The notes below the pieces were generated by a model, which saw nothing but the letters and a program-made list of their open reading frames with translations, was not told the origin of the DNA and did not search any database. A stretch of 64,000 nucleotides of DNA from Polyangiaceae bacterium (GTDB lineage Bacteria > Myxococcota_A > Polyangia > Polyangiales > Polyangiaceae): positions 1 through 64,000 of the forward strand of contig WQYX01000002.1 in assembly GCA_009781005.1 (NCBI GenBank), written 5' to 3'. Position 1 is the stretch's first letter. Every line of letters begins with the position of its first letter. This document shows, one piece after another, positions 1 to 9,673 of this stretch. Position numbers and translations under genes: made by a program.

Positions 1-121
1 ACCGCTTTCGATTTGGCGCGATCCCTTCGTTGGGGCCTGCGGTGCGGTCCTCAAAGCCCACCAAGGCTGTTCCGGTCCGCTCCTCGGCCCCGCCTCGGCC
101 TCGCGCCAACTTGAAAGCGGT
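1..121. repeat. Palindromic element family A, copy 1 (121 bp)
   Basis: Imperfect foldback repeat that begins ACCGCTTTCGA and ends TTGAAAGCGGT. The inner part also pairs with itself (GGGGCC/GGCCCC and GCGG..CC arms). Other full copies lie at 24618-24739 and 30807-30927 in the opposite orientation, a REPIN-bearing copy at 23474-23605 and a half copy at 389-424. It abuts the stop codon of the minus-strand rluB gene (122-124). The left end coincides with the window edge, so the element could extend further. Confidence 0.85.
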
Positions 122-1213
122 CTAAGTTTGCTTGGAGCGGCGGCCTTTCACGCGCTCTTCGACGGGACCGCTTGCGCCGATGCCGCCGCCAGTGCCCGTG
201 GTGCGGGTGCGAGCAAGGCGACCTCCGCCCAGATCAGCGCGCTCGCGTCCACCATGATCACGCCACGACGCGCGATCGGGATCGTTCGGATAGCGACCGC
301 CGCTTGCTCCTCGGCGCGCGCCGCCGCCCCAATCCTCGCTCACGTCGTAACTCCGGCGACCCGGCGAGCCACCGCCGTAACGTGGCAAACCGCTTTCGAT
401 TTGACGCGATCTCTTCGTTGGGGCGGACTTCGGACGCGCTCCGCGACCGCGGCTTTCGCCTTTTGCTCCCGCAGCCACTCCCGCCGCAACGGAGCGCGGC
501 ACACCGTAGGTCTTTTTCAGCGCAATGAGCTCGTCGCGCGTCAGGCGGCGAAACTGACCCGGCTTTAGCCCCTCCGCGTTGATATCCGCGAAAGAGAGTC
601 GTGCGAGACGCATCACCGGGAATCCGGTTGCTTCGCCCATGCGCCGAATCTGCTGATTTCTGCCTTCGCGAAGGGTCAACTCAATCCACGTCTTGTCACC
701 TTCATAGCGATCGAGGCGTACCTCGGCAGGCAACGTCACTCCGTCCTCGAGGTGCACGCCTTTGCGAAAGTGATCGAGATCGGCCTCCGTCATCACACCC
801 TTGACTTTGATCACGTACGTCTTCGGTACCGCGCGCTTTGGGTGCAAAAGTGCGTCGGCGAACTCGCCGTCGTTCGTCACGAGCAATACGCCGCTCGTGG
901 CGAAGTCGAGGCGCCCCACCGGGTAGACGCGCGCGCCGAGACTCGTGAGCAGTTCGCGCACAGTGGGTCGTCCTTCCGGATCGCTCATCGTCGAGACGAC
1001 GCCGCGCGGCTTGTGCAGCACCGCGTAGATGAAGTCCTCGGCGACGACGCGCTTGCCGTCGACTTCGATGCGATCACGGCGCGCGTCGGCCTTGGCGCCA
1101 AGTTCGGTGATCACGCGCCCGTTGATCCGGACGCGGCCCTCGGTGATGAACGTTTCGGCGGCGCGACGCGACGCGATTCCCCCGCGTGCAAGGATCTTCT
1201 GGATGCGTTCCAT
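122..1213 (-). CDS. rluB: Ribosomal large-subunit pseudouridine synthase B-like (RsuA/RluB family)
   Basis: Isomerises a specific uridine of 23S rRNA to pseudouridine (family knowledge). The 363-residue product has an N-terminal S4 RNA-binding domain (about residues 1-60) and the catalytic motif GRLDFATSGV with Asp103. The ATG at 1213 (MERIQKILARGG) matches family starts; the reading frame stays open to 1390 but that extension looks non-family. The C-terminal third (from about residue 230) is a Gly/Arg/Ser-rich tail unlike the enzyme core, and codons 389-424 of the window are half of the family A palindromic repeat translated in frame. The stop codon touches the full repeat at 1-121. Choice of RluB rather than RsuA or RluE is inferred. 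Confidence 0.85.
   Translation of the reverse strand: MERIQKILARGGIASRRAAETFITEGRVRINGRVITELGAKADARRDRIEVDGKRVVAEDFIYAVLHKPRGVVSTMSDPEGRPTVRELLTSLGARVYPVGRLDFATSGVLLVTNDGEFADALLHPKRAVPKTYVIKVKGVMTEADLDHFRKGVHLEDGVTLPAEVRLDRYEGDKTWIELTLREGRNQQIRRMGEATGFPVMRLARLSFADINAEGLKPGQFRRLTRDELIALKKTYGVPRSVAAGVAAGAKGESRGRGARPKSAPTKRSRQIESGLPRYGGGSPGRRSYDVSEDWGGGARRGASGGRYPNDPDRASWRDHGGRERADLGGGRLARTRTTGTGGGIGASGPVEERVKGRRSKQT
389..424. repeat. Family A half-element inside rluB
   Basis: Thirty-six bases match one end of the 121-bp element at 1-121 with about two mismatches, and are read in frame in the basic tail of RluB. The matching end is the GCTTTCGATTTG side; the other half is absent. Confidence 0.7.
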
Positions 1214-1563
1214 GATGCGCGAACCTGCGGCGCGCGCCCCACCATAAACGGCCGGCACGCGGGACCGCAAGATGAGGCCTGAAACCTCTACCTTGCTTGG
1301 AAGATAACTTGTTGAATTTATTGATGTTATTTCGGAAGCTTCTCGCCACTCAAGGAAGTTGTTCCGGAGTTCAAGGTCGCCCTTGACCATCAGGTATGTT
1401 CACGTAGTGTATATCCACGAAGTGAACATCCACCGCGTTCTCATCGTCCCCGAATTCGGGAAAAGAAGGAGCGACCGAGCACGTTCCGAAGCGTGCTAAC
1501 TGGTAGGCACGTCTCAGGCTCCGTCGGGCCTTAATGCGTCAATAACAGGAAGCTTTCCGATTC
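1214..1563. promoter_or_regulatory. Intergenic region with an 8+8 palindromic operator candidate
   Basis: This 350-bp divergent gap separates rluB from the ribbon-helix-helix gene. It holds a perfect inverted repeat, ATGTTCAC (1396-1403) and GTGAACAT (1422-1429), separated by 18 bases that are themselves partly symmetric around an AT-rich TATAT centre. The shape is that of a dimeric regulator site; whether the adjacent small DNA-binding protein uses it is inference. No other gene was seen in the gap. Confidence 0.55.
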
Positions 1564-1848
1564 ATGCGGAAGAAGATCTCGACCACCATCTACGTGACGC
1601 TGGAGCAGGCTGACAAGCTGAAGCTCCTGCACGAGCGCACGAAGGTGCCCGTCTCGGTCTACATCCGCGAGGGAATCGACCTGGTGCTTCGTCACTACGC
1701 GCACCTTCTGCCTGGCCAGCTCACGCTCGTTGACGCCGAACCAAGCGCGAATGCGTCGCCAACGCCGCCGGATGTTTCCGAGGACCGCACAACGCCAACG
1801 AGCACCGACGCCCCTCCTGCCGTGGCCGCTGCCGCCGCCCAGAAGTAA
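1564..1848 (+). CDS. Ribbon-helix-helix (CopG/MetJ-fold) small protein
   Basis: A 94-residue protein whose first 55 residues read as a ribbon-helix-helix DNA-binding domain: a basic start, beta strand STTIYVTL, then two helices through VSVYIREGIDLVLRHY. The last 40 residues are Ala/Pro/Thr-rich and probably disordered. Such proteins bind operators as dimers and usually autoregulate; a strong palindrome lies 135 bp upstream (1396-1429). A weak AGGAAG sits about 11 bases before the ATG. No toxin partner is adjacent, so an antitoxin role is not supported. lepA follows after 57 bp. Confidence 0.7.
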   Translation: MRKKISTTIYVTLEQADKLKLLHERTKVPVSVYIREGIDLVLRHYAHLLPGQLTLVDAEPSANASPTPPDVSEDRTTPTSTDAPPAVAAAAAQK

Positions 1849-1905
1849 ACGCGCCCCGCGAATTCAGACGAGGACCGTGCGTTTCGACTAGGGTGCGCCC
1901 GTCCT

Positions 1906-3732
1906 GTGCCATTTCCTCAATCCAAGATTCGCAATTTTTCGATTATCGCCCACATCGATCACGGCAAATCCACGCTCGCCGATCGAATTCTCGAGATCAC
2001 GGGGGCGCTCACGCAGCGCGAGGCGCGCGAGCAGTTCCTCGACAAGATGGACATCGAGCGAGAGCGCGGCATCACGATCAAGGCGCAGAACGTCCGACTC
2101 CGATACACCGCGAAAGACGGCGAAATCTACCAGCTAAACCTCATCGACACGCCGGGCCACGTCGATTTCAATTACGAAGTCTCGCGAAGCCTCTCGGCGT
2201 GTGAGGGTGCGATCCTCGTCGTTGATTCCACTCAAGGGGTGGAAGCGCAAACGCTTGCGAACGTGTATCTGGCGATCGACCAGGGCCTCGAGATCCTCCC
2301 GGTCCTCAACAAAGTGGACCTTCCTTCGAGCGATCTCGACAAGACCAGGCAGGAGATCGAGCAGATTATCGGCCTCGATACGTTGGACGCCGTGCCGTGC
2401 AGCGGCAAGACGGGCGTGGGTGTGCCCGATATCTTGGAACAGATTGTACGGAAGGTGCCGCCGCCAAAGGGCAACGGAGATGGCCCCCTCCGCGCGCTCA
2501 TCTTCGATTCCTGGTACGACAGCTACCGCGGCGCGATGATCATGTTTCGCGTCGTCGACGGCACGATCCGCCGGGGTGACAAGGTCCGCTTCATGGCGAC
2601 CAAACGCGAATACGAAGTCACCGAGCTCGGAACCTTCACGCCGCACGCCGCGACGCTCGAGGAAATCGGTCCGGGCGAGGTCGGTTTTCTCGCGGGAAAT
2701 ATCAAGAGCGTTCACGATACGAAAGTTGGCGACACCATCACGCACGCGCCAAGCCAAACTCACAAGCCTGCAACCCTACCGTTGCCTGGCTTCAAAGAAG
2801 TAAAGCCCATGGTCTTTGCGGGCATCTTCCCAACGGACAGCACCGACTATCCGGCCTTGCGCGACGCGCTCGAGAAGCTGCAAATGAACGACGCGGCCTT
2901 CAGCTTCGAGGCCGATTCCTCAGAGGCACTCGGGTTCGGCTACCGCTGCGGATTTCTCGGCTTGCTTCATATGGAGATTATCCAAGAGCGGCTCGATCGC
3001 GAATTCAATCTCGATCTCATCACGACGGCGCCGAGCGTCGTCTACCACGTAGTTACGACCGCGGAATCGACGGAAAACATGATCATCGTCGACAACCCGA
3101 CGAAGCTTCCGCCGCCGCAGAACATCGACCGCATCGAAGAGCCCTTCGTGAAACTCACGGTGCATGTCCCGCAGGAATACGTCGGCGCAGTCCTCACCCT
3201 CTGCCAAGACAAACGCGGCACGCAGCTCGACATGACGTGCCCGAGCGCGGATCGTTACATCATTGTTTACGAAATTCCGTTTGCCGAGGTTCTCTTCGAC
3301 TTTCACGATAAACTGAAAAGTATTTCGCGCGGATATGCGTCCATGGATTACGAGCTTACCGGCTACAAGCCCGGGAATCTCGTGAAGGTCGATATGCTCG
3401 TCAACGGGGATCCGCTCGACGCACTCAGCATCATCGTACACCGCGATCGAGCTTACAACCGCGGGCGCGCCCTGGCGGAGAAGCTAAAAGAATTCGTGCC
3501 CCAGCAGCAATACGAAGTTGCCATTCAAGCCGCCATCGGAGGCAAAATCATCGCGCGCGAGACCGTGCGTGCGCTGCGCAAAGACGTCACCGCGAAATGC
3601 TATGGCGGCGATATCTCAAGAAAGCGCAAGCTCCTCGAAAAACAGAAAGAGGGCAAGAAGCGCATGAAGCAGGTCGGCAACGTCGAGATCCCACAAAAGG
3701 CGTTTTTGGCAATCCTCAAGGTAGATCAATAA
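1906..3732 (+). CDS. lepA: Elongation factor 4 (LepA), ribosome back-translocase GTPase
   Basis: Translational GTPase that binds stalled or misregistered ribosomes (family knowledge). The 608-residue length is typical. The G1 loop AHIDHGKS lies at residues 15-22, G3 DTPGH at 81-85 and G4 NKVD at 135-138. The LepA-type C-terminus ends in a basic [17 protein letters not shown] stretch. The start is a GTG at 1906 with only a weak ribosome-binding site. The TAA stop overlaps by one base the ATG of the following M16 peptidase gene, so the two are probably cotranscribed and coupled. Confidence 0.95.
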   Translation: MPFPQSKIRNFSIIAHIDHGKSTLADRILEITGALTQREAREQFLDKMDIERERGITIKAQNVRLRYTAKDGEIYQLNLIDTPGHVDFNYEVSRSLSACEGAILVVDSTQGVEAQTLANVYLAIDQGLEILPVLNKVDLPSSDLDKTRQEIEQIIGLDTLDAVPCSGKTGVGVPDILEQIVRKVPPPKGNGDGPLRALIFDSWYDSYRGAMIMFRVVDGTIRRGDKVRFMATKREYEVTELGTFTPHAATLEEIGPGEVGFLAGNIKSVHDTKVGDTITHAPSQTHKPATLPLPGFKEVKPMVFAGIFPTDSTDYPALRDALEKLQMNDAAFSFEADSSEALGFGYRCGFLGLLHMEIIQERLDREFNLDLITTAPSVVYHVVTTAESTENMIIVDNPTKLPPPQNIDRIEEPFVKLTVHVPQEYVGAVLTLCQDKRGTQLDMTCPSADRYIIVYEIPFAEVLFDFHDKLKSISRGYASMDYELTGYKPGNLVKVDMLVNGDPLDALSIIVHRDRAYNRGRALAEKLKEFVPQQQYEVAIQAAIGGKIIARETVRALRKDVTAKCYGGDISRKRKLLEKQKEGKKRMKQVGNVEIPQKAFLAILKVDQ

Positions 3733-5138
3733 TGTCCGCCAAAATCGCGGCTCTCACCGCACGCATCAACGCCGAACAGCCGGACGACGAGCACGCAGGC
3801 AACGGCCGGTGGACCTACGAAGGCTCCGTCCCGTTCGCCGATCTCGGCGCGGCGGCTTTGGATGCCAAGGTCCCGCACGTGCATCGTTTCAGGCTCGGAA
3901 ACGGCCTGCGCCTGCTCCTCCTCGTCGACAAGAGCGCACCCGTCGTCAGCTACTTCACGTGGTTTCGCGTTGGATCGCGCCATGAGAAACCCGGCAAAAC
4001 CGGTCTCGCACATCTGTTCGAGCATCTCATGTTCAATGAGACCGACAACCTCGAGGCGGGGGAGTTCGATCGCAAGCTCGAAGAAAACGGCGCCGAGTCG
4101 AACGCCGCCACGTGGCTCGACTGGACTTACTATTACGAGTCCTTACCGAAAGATCGGCTCTCGCTCGCCGTGAGGCTCGAGAGCGAACGGATGGCTCATC
4201 TCGTTCTGCGTGAGCCGCAGGTCGTCAGCGAAAAAGAGGTCGTGGCAAACGAGCGCCGCATGCGCGTCGACGACGACGTGGAGGGCGCCGCGAACGAGAT
4301 GCTCTACAAGATGGCGTTCACGAAGCACCCGTACCATTGGCCAACGATCGGCTGGATGCAGGACATCGAAAACTTCACGCCTGCCGACTGCACGACCTTC
4401 TACAAGACCTATTACGCGCCGAACAACGCCACGATCGTCGTGGTTGGCGACGTACGCGAGGCCGAAGTCCTCCAAAAGATCCGCGACGGTTACCGTACGA
4501 TTTCATCTTCCGTTTTGCCTGACGAAGACACGTTCCCCGAGCCGCCGCAGCTCGAGACGTGTGAGCTCACGTTGAAGAAGCCGACGGCGAGCGAGAAGAT
4601 GCTCATCGGCTACCGCGGACCCGCACTCGGTGACGCCGACCACGCGACCTTGTCCGTCTTGAACGAGGTGCTCTTTGGCGGACGCGCGGCGCGGATGTAT
4701 CGCGAGCTCGTCGTCGACAAAGAGCTCTGCACCGATCTGCGCGGCTGGGTATCGACGTTCCGGGATCCCGGTCTTTACGAAATCTATTTCACCGCGCGCC
4801 CTGGCGTCGCCATCGGCGACGTGATGAAGGTCGCGGACGGCGAGCTTGCGAAGGCGCGAGAGTCGCTCGTGACCGACGAAGAGCTCGCGCGCGCCAAAGC
4901 CAGACTCGAGCTCGGGCTGCTTCAATCGCTCGAGACGATCGGCGGCAAGGCCGAGCAACTCGGCTTTTACGACACGGTGCTCGGCGATCCAACGGCGGCA
5001 TTCCGCAGGCTCGAGGCCTACCGCCGCGCAACCGCGGGAGAGTTGCGGACCGCGGCGCGGCGCTACTTCAACGATCAGACGCGGACGATGATCCGCGTCG
5101 TGCCCGAGTCGACGCCGACCGAGGAGAACGCAGAGTGA
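3732..5138 (+). CDS. M16 family zinc metallopeptidase (catalytic partner)
   Basis: A 468-residue pitrilysin/processing-peptidase homologue. The inverted zinc motif HLFEH (His94, Glu97, His98) is present and the distal Glu of the motif is expected in the [10 protein letters not shown] segment about 75 residues on. There is no clear signal peptide, so it may act in the cytoplasm or be exported atypically. It overlaps lepA by one base and the next M16 gene by four bases (GTGA). The pair resembles bacterial two-subunit M16 proteases in which one subunit is active and the other binds substrate; that pairing is inferred from the tandem arrangement. Confidence 0.9.
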   Translation: MSAKIAALTARINAEQPDDEHAGNGRWTYEGSVPFADLGAAALDAKVPHVHRFRLGNGLRLLLLVDKSAPVVSYFTWFRVGSRHEKPGKTGLAHLFEHLMFNETDNLEAGEFDRKLEENGAESNAATWLDWTYYYESLPKDRLSLAVRLESERMAHLVLREPQVVSEKEVVANERRMRVDDDVEGAANEMLYKMAFTKHPYHWPTIGWMQDIENFTPADCTTFYKTYYAPNNATIVVVGDVREAEVLQKIRDGYRTISSSVLPDEDTFPEPPQLETCELTLKKPTASEKMLIGYRGPALGDADHATLSVLNEVLFGGRAARMYRELVVDKELCTDLRGWVSTFRDPGLYEIYFTARPGVAIGDVMKVADGELAKARESLVTDEELARAKARLELGLLQSLETIGGKAEQLGFYDTVLGDPTAAFRRLEAYRRATAGELRTAARRYFNDQTRTMIRVVPESTPTEENAE

Positions 5139-6475
5139 CGCGCAAGATTTCCAGCTCTCGTGACTCAAGCACGGTGCGCTTCGATCTCGGGGGCGGCGCG
5201 ATGGGCTTCGTGGAGAGCTCGCCGTCGGTGCCGCTCGTGTCGATCGTCGTCGCACTCCGAACCGGATCGGTTGCCGATCCCGAAGGCAAAGACGGCTTGC
5301 TTCGCCTGACGGCGCGCATGCTGCGCCGCGGCTCTCTCGGCATGTCCTCCATCCAGATCGAAAACGCGATCGATCGACTTGGCGCGGAGTTCGGCGCGGA
5401 AGTCGCACCGTCGACGATGAGCCTGCACGGCCAGGTGATCCGGCGGAACCTGCATGCATTCTGCAAGCTTTTCGTATCCATCCTTGGTCATCCGACGTTC
5501 GCCGAGGACGAGCTGTCGCGCCTTCGCCGTGAGAGCATTGCCGAGATCCAAGACGCACGTGACAACGATCGCGTGCTCGCAAGCCTTGCGCTGCGCCGCT
5601 CGCTCTTCGCCGATCATCTCTACGCACGGAGCGCGGTCGGACGAGCGTCGTCCATCGAGAAGCTGACACGAGACGACGTCGTCTCCGCCTACGAGCGCCA
5701 TTTCGTGCGCGCCCATGCCGTCATCGGTTTCGCCGGCGCGATCACGGAACAGGAAGCGCGCGAGCTCGGCGCGCTCATCGCGTCCGCGCTACGCGAGGGA
5801 GCGCCCTCCCCCGCCGACGTGCCCGAACCGACGGCGCCCGCCGGTCGCTCACTCGTCTTCGTCGACAAGCCAGAGCGCACGCAGACCCAGATCCTCATCG
5901 GCACGCTCGGCACGTTTCCGCACGACGACGATCACTTTCCACTCGTGTGTGCCACGGCGGTCCTCGGCGGCACGTTCACTTCGCGTATGATGCGCGAGAT
6001 CCGGAGCAAGCGCGGTTGGTCCTACGGTACAAGCGCGCGTTTGACGATCGAGCGAAGGCGCCACGCGTTCGTCATGTCGGCCGCTCCAGCATCGAATGAT
6101 TGTCCGCCATGCATCTCGCTCGAACTGTCCATGCTGGAAGAGTTCGTCGAGCACGGCGTCGCGTCGCGCGAGATCGCGTTCATCAAGAACTACATCGTTC
6201 GTTCGCACGCGTTCGAGATCGACACGGCCGCAAAGCGACTCGGCCAAGCGCTCGACAACGAGCTTCTCGCGCTGCCCGAGGACTACCACACGCGTTACCT
6301 CGATCACGTGCGCGCCGTCACACCCGCGGCCGCGAGCGCATCGATCAAAGCGCGGATCTCGCCGGACAATCTCGTCGTCATCGTCGTTGGAACAGCGAAC
6401 GACATTCTCGATAAAGTGACCGCGTCGATCCCGCGGCTCGCGCGTCACGAGGTCGTTCCCTTCGACCGGGAGTAA
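5135..6475 (+). CDS. M16 family peptidase-like protein lacking the zinc motif (non-catalytic partner)
   Basis: A 446-residue M16 homologue starting at GTG 5135, inside the stop of the preceding gene. At the place where HxxEH is expected it reads GLLRLTARML, so zinc binding is lost. The C-terminal half keeps the family RSKRGWSYG motif used in substrate handling. The arrangement is that of an active/inactive M16 heterodimer (family knowledge; physical pairing here inferred). A 2-hydroxyacid dehydrogenase gene follows after 5 bp. Confidence 0.88.
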   Translation: MTRKISSSRDSSTVRFDLGGGAMGFVESSPSVPLVSIVVALRTGSVADPEGKDGLLRLTARMLRRGSLGMSSIQIENAIDRLGAEFGAEVAPSTMSLHGQVIRRNLHAFCKLFVSILGHPTFAEDELSRLRRESIAEIQDARDNDRVLASLALRRSLFADHLYARSAVGRASSIEKLTRDDVVSAYERHFVRAHAVIGFAGAITEQEARELGALIASALREGAPSPADVPEPTAPAGRSLVFVDKPERTQTQILIGTLGTFPHDDDHFPLVCATAVLGGTFTSRMMREIRSKRGWSYGTSARLTIERRRHAFVMSAAPASNDCPPCISLELSMLEEFVEHGVASREIAFIKNYIVRSHAFEIDTAAKRLGQALDNELLALPEDYHTRYLDHVRAVTPAAASASIKARISPDNLVVIVVGTANDILDKVTASIPRLARHEVVPFDRE

Positions 6476-6480
6476 GAGCC

Positions 6481-7452
6481 ATGAACCCGCAGCCATTGGT
6501 CTTCGTGAGCGGAACCTTACCCGGCAATTCCGTTGAGCAACTTTTTGGTTGCTTCAACGTCGTCAGGGGTGAGAGCGGCATCCGCTCGGCGGAGTTCGCC
6601 GCATGCCGCGAACGCGTCGAGGCGCTCGTCGCGCTCGTCACCGATCGCATCGACGAGGCTTTGCTGGCGACGTTGCCGCGGCTTCGCATCGTGGCCAACG
6701 TCGCGGTCGGCGTCGACAACATCGATCTCGCCGCGTGCGCGCGGCGCGGCATCGTCGTCACCAACACGCCCGACGTGCTCACCGAAGCAACGGCCGATCT
6801 CGCCTTCGGCCTCCTCTTGTCGGCAGCACGGCGCATCGCCGAGGGCGACCGGCTCATGCGCGCCGGAGGATTTTCGGGGTGGACACCCACCTTCATGCTC
6901 GGCACGCGCGTGCACGGCATGACGCTCGGCATCCTTGGCTTGGGACGCATCGGTCAGGCCGTCGCACGGCGCGCCCGCGGTTTCGGAATGCATGTGCTCT
7001 ACACGCAACGAACACGACTCTCCGAGGAGATGGAGCGTGCGCTCGGTGCCGCGTTCGTTCCCGCACTCGACGAGATGCTCGCGCGTGCAGACGCCGTGAG
7101 CATCCACTGCCCGCTCACCCAAGAGACGCGTCACCTGTTCTCGCGCGAGCGGCTCGCGCGCATGAAACCGGGCTCGGTGCTCGTCAACACCGCGCGCGGC
7201 CCCATCGTCGACGAAGCCGCCCTCGCCGATGCGCTCGCAAAAGGTCCGCTCGCAGCCGCGGGGCTCGACGTTTACGAAGAAGAGCCGCGCGTGCACCCGG
7301 CGCTGCTCACACGGGAGAACGTCGTGCTCGCACCCCACATCGGAAGCGCCGATCGCGCCTCGCGCGAAGCGATGGCCGGTATGGCCATCGCGAACGTGAT
7401 GCGTTTTCTTTCCGGCGAGCCGCCTGTTTCACAAGTAACGATGGGTCGTTGA
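6481..7452 (+). CDS. D-isomer-specific 2-hydroxyacid dehydrogenase (NAD(P)-dependent)
   Basis: Reduces a 2-keto acid to a D-2-hydroxy acid or the reverse (family knowledge). The 323 residues carry the Rossmann loop GLGRIGQA near residue 155, the catalytic Arg in VNTARGPIVD, a Glu in YEEEPRVH and the catalytic His in LAPHIGSA. Overall it resembles glyoxylate/hydroxypyruvate reductases, but the substrate cannot be read from sequence. A GGGAG ribosome-binding site sits 9-10 bases before the ATG. It is the last gene of the lepA-M16-M16 run and converges with the CRISPR operon. Confidence 0.88.
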   Translation: MNPQPLVFVSGTLPGNSVEQLFGCFNVVRGESGIRSAEFAACRERVEALVALVTDRIDEALLATLPRLRIVANVAVGVDNIDLAACARRGIVVTNTPDVLTEATADLAFGLLLSAARRIAEGDRLMRAGGFSGWTPTFMLGTRVHGMTLGILGLGRIGQAVARRARGFGMHVLYTQRTRLSEEMERALGAAFVPALDEMLARADAVSIHCPLTQETRHLFSRERLARMKPGSVLVNTARGPIVDEAALADALAKGPLAAAGLDVYEEEPRVHPALLTRENVVLAPHIGSADRASREAMAGMAIANVMRFLSGEPPVSQVTMGR

Positions 7453-7471
7453 ACGCAGGAGGGCATGGTGG

Positions 7472-9673
7472 TCACGGCTGGTCTGGCTTCTCGACGGGAC
7501 GGAAGAGTCCTCCACCCAGATAGCGCATCCTTCCGAGCAACAAGGGACCCGAGACAGCCTGCTTGAAGGTCAGTCGTACGTCTCCCGTGAGCCCAATCCC
7601 CTGAACACCGCACACGTTGCACGGCGCAACCATCGGCTCCGCAAGCCCGAGCCGGCGGCACTCGGCGCGCACATCGGCAGCGAGCGCCTCTGCAGCACTT
7701 ACTTCCTTGGCGTGATGCGTGACGACGTATGGCGTGACGCTCTCCCAGACGTGCGAAGGCTGCGCGAGCGAAGCATCCGCGTCGTCATTGAAGGTGCTGG
7801 GCAAAAGCGTCAGCAGGCCAGCACCCCCCGCACGCAGTTCGCGAAAGCCATGGAGCGCAACATCCAACGTGCGGAGATGCTCGCTCTCCTGCTTGGTCGG
7901 CGAACGCCGCTCGAGCAGATGGGGCGCGAGGATGAGTAGTCGTCGTGAAGTTGGGTCGAACGCGAACGCCAGGTGGGAAGAGTTGGCTCGACGGAGCGGA
8001 GCACCATCTGCCTCGTGTCCGCAAAAGAACGGGGGAAGCTTCTTGTCCTCGCTATCCTCGCGAATCGTGGACTGAACCCGCGCCATGACAGCGCGTCGGA
8101 GGGCTCGCGCAAGATCAACGGCCCGTGGCTCGCCGACAAGGCCATCCACGACGGCGAATGCATGCACGCCCGGAACGATGTCTGGCGCCGGAGCCATGAG
8201 ACCAAGGCCCAGAAAGCGACCATCGCCGATCAGCAGCGGCCCCTCTACGGGTGCGCTGAACGCGACCTCGACGTGCCAGAGGCGCTCCTTCGCGAACCGA
8301 GTTCCTTTGGCAAAGGACCCGACGCGAGCCCCCGCTGCGTCGAATGGCTCCCTCTGCACGCGAATCTCCTCGACGGTGGTGCATACATCTGCATGGCGGA
8401 GTGCTTGGATCACGGCGGCCCGAGCTCCTGCGATCTCGACCACACGATCCATGCCGCCCTTGGCTTCGGCGAGTCGACGAGCTGGTTCGATGCGACGGCG
8501 CTTAGCTTCCTCCGGCACCGCAACTGGAGTCACCGTGCGGAAGACGCGCGCCTTCGACCCGATGCCGTAGTGGCGAAGCATGTCGTCGTCATCCGTCGGC
8601 ACCAGGACGACGTTCTTCAACTCACCAGTCTCTGGATCGAACAGCTCCGCCCCTGAGAACCCCCAACGAATGTCATCGCTGCGCAGTGGGCACGCTGCAG
8701 GCACCTCGACAAGCAGTCGCCGAATGCCGCGGTCGGCGTAGTGCATGCCGATCGAAGGGATCGGGATGATACGCACACGGCTCTCCACAGGCGCTGCATT
8801 CGACCCATCGGCCTTGCGGCCGACGAGATGGCGTTCGACCTCGTCGGTCCGGTTTGGCATCGCAGCATTCAGACGCTCCTTGGCCGCATCGCGCGCAGCG
8901 ACGACCAGCAACGAAGCACCAGCCAGCGGCCATGCGACGCGAAGCTCGGAGTCGGAAGTGGAGCGGAGCTCGAAGAGATGCCGAGTCGGCGGGCTCTCAT
9001 ACGCAAACAGTCGATAGCTGGGATTGGGTGGCTGAACGAACACACGCCTGCCACCTTCGCTTCGAAATCGCCGTGCGGAGTAGCGTCGCTTGAGGCTCTC
9101 GAGTGAGCCAGCATGAGGACAAGCGAGTCGGAGGCCAGCCCCCGCGCTCGGGCGCCGCACCACGCCGTCGTACTCAGCGAGCCGCGCCTCCAGCGTCGGT
9201 TCGTCGAGCAGCTCACCCCACGCCCAGGCCATGTCGACACCCCGACCAAGCTGGTAGAGCTTCTCGGAGAGCGCGCAGACTGCGATGGCGTGTGATTCAT
9301 CGGCTTCGTTGAAAGGCCACGCGTAGATCCAGGGCACCCTCGCATCGAAGATCCGGGGCCTCCATATTTTCGTTGCCAAGCGAATCTCGCTGATGCGCCG
9401 CACGTCACCGCCCTTGGCGTCGAGATCGTTGTTTGGCATGTACATCAGGACAGACTCACCACGCACCGTGCGCGGCATGGCGATGATGGGCGCATCGTGG
9501 AGTCCTTCGAGCCACACGAGAGCGCCCCTTGTCTGTTCATCGAGGGGCCCGCTAATTCCCGCGCCCGCAACGAGGGCCTGAAACAAGCGAAATGGCGACG
9601 GCGAATCGTCACCGTTTCCGTGGTAGCGCCCCTCATGAGCGCGTACGTGAATAGCCAGGTAACGCGTCATCAT
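7472..9673 (-). CDS. csb2: Type I-G (I-U) CRISPR protein Csb2, Cas5-Cas6 type RAMP
   Basis: The 733-residue product begins MMTRYLAIHVRAHEGRYHG, the characteristic Csb2/GSU0054-family opening. It ends with a glycine-rich RMRYLGGGLFRPV stretch of the RAMP/Cas6 type. In type I-G systems this fused protein caps and processes crRNA in the Cascade complex (family knowledge). The start ATG at 9673 overlaps the csb1 stop (ATGATGA); ATG 9670 is the alternative. The open frame continues upstream of 9673 through csb1 and is not used. It is the last cas gene of the operon: downstream, where cas4-cas1 and cas2 would be expected, a convergent dehydrogenase begins after 19 bp. Confidence 0.88.
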   Translation of the reverse strand: MMTRYLAIHVRAHEGRYHGNGDDSPSPFRLFQALVAGAGISGPLDEQTRGALVWLEGLHDAPIIAMPRTVRGESVLMYMPNNDLDAKGGDVRRISEIRLATKIWRPRIFDARVPWIYAWPFNEADESHAIAVCALSEKLYQLGRGVDMAWAWGELLDEPTLEARLAEYDGVVRRPSAGAGLRLACPHAGSLESLKRRYSARRFRSEGGRRVFVQPPNPSYRLFAYESPPTRHLFELRSTSDSELRVAWPLAGASLLVVAARDAAKERLNAAMPNRTDEVERHLVGRKADGSNAAPVESRVRIIPIPSIGMHYADRGIRRLLVEVPAACPLRSDDIRWGFSGAELFDPETGELKNVVLVPTDDDDMLRHYGIGSKARVFRTVTPVAVPEEAKRRRIEPARRLAEAKGGMDRVVEIAGARAAVIQALRHADVCTTVEEIRVQREPFDAAGARVGSFAKGTRFAKERLWHVEVAFSAPVEGPLLIGDGRFLGLGLMAPAPDIVPGVHAFAVVDGLVGEPRAVDLARALRRAVMARVQSTIREDSEDKKLPPFFCGHEADGAPLRRANSSHLAFAFDPTSRRLLILAPHLLERRSPTKQESEHLRTLDVALHGFRELRAGGAGLLTLLPSTFNDDADASLAQPSHVWESVTPYVVTHHAKEVSAAEALAADVRAECRRLGLAEPMVAPCNVCGVQGIGLTGDVRLTFKQAVSGPLLLGRMRYLGGGLFRPVEKPDQP

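Noticed and set aside
1214-1390. N-terminal extension of RluB to 1390
   Set aside because: The added residues are not family-like, while ATG 1213 gives the standard S4-domain start; the region fits a divergent control region better.
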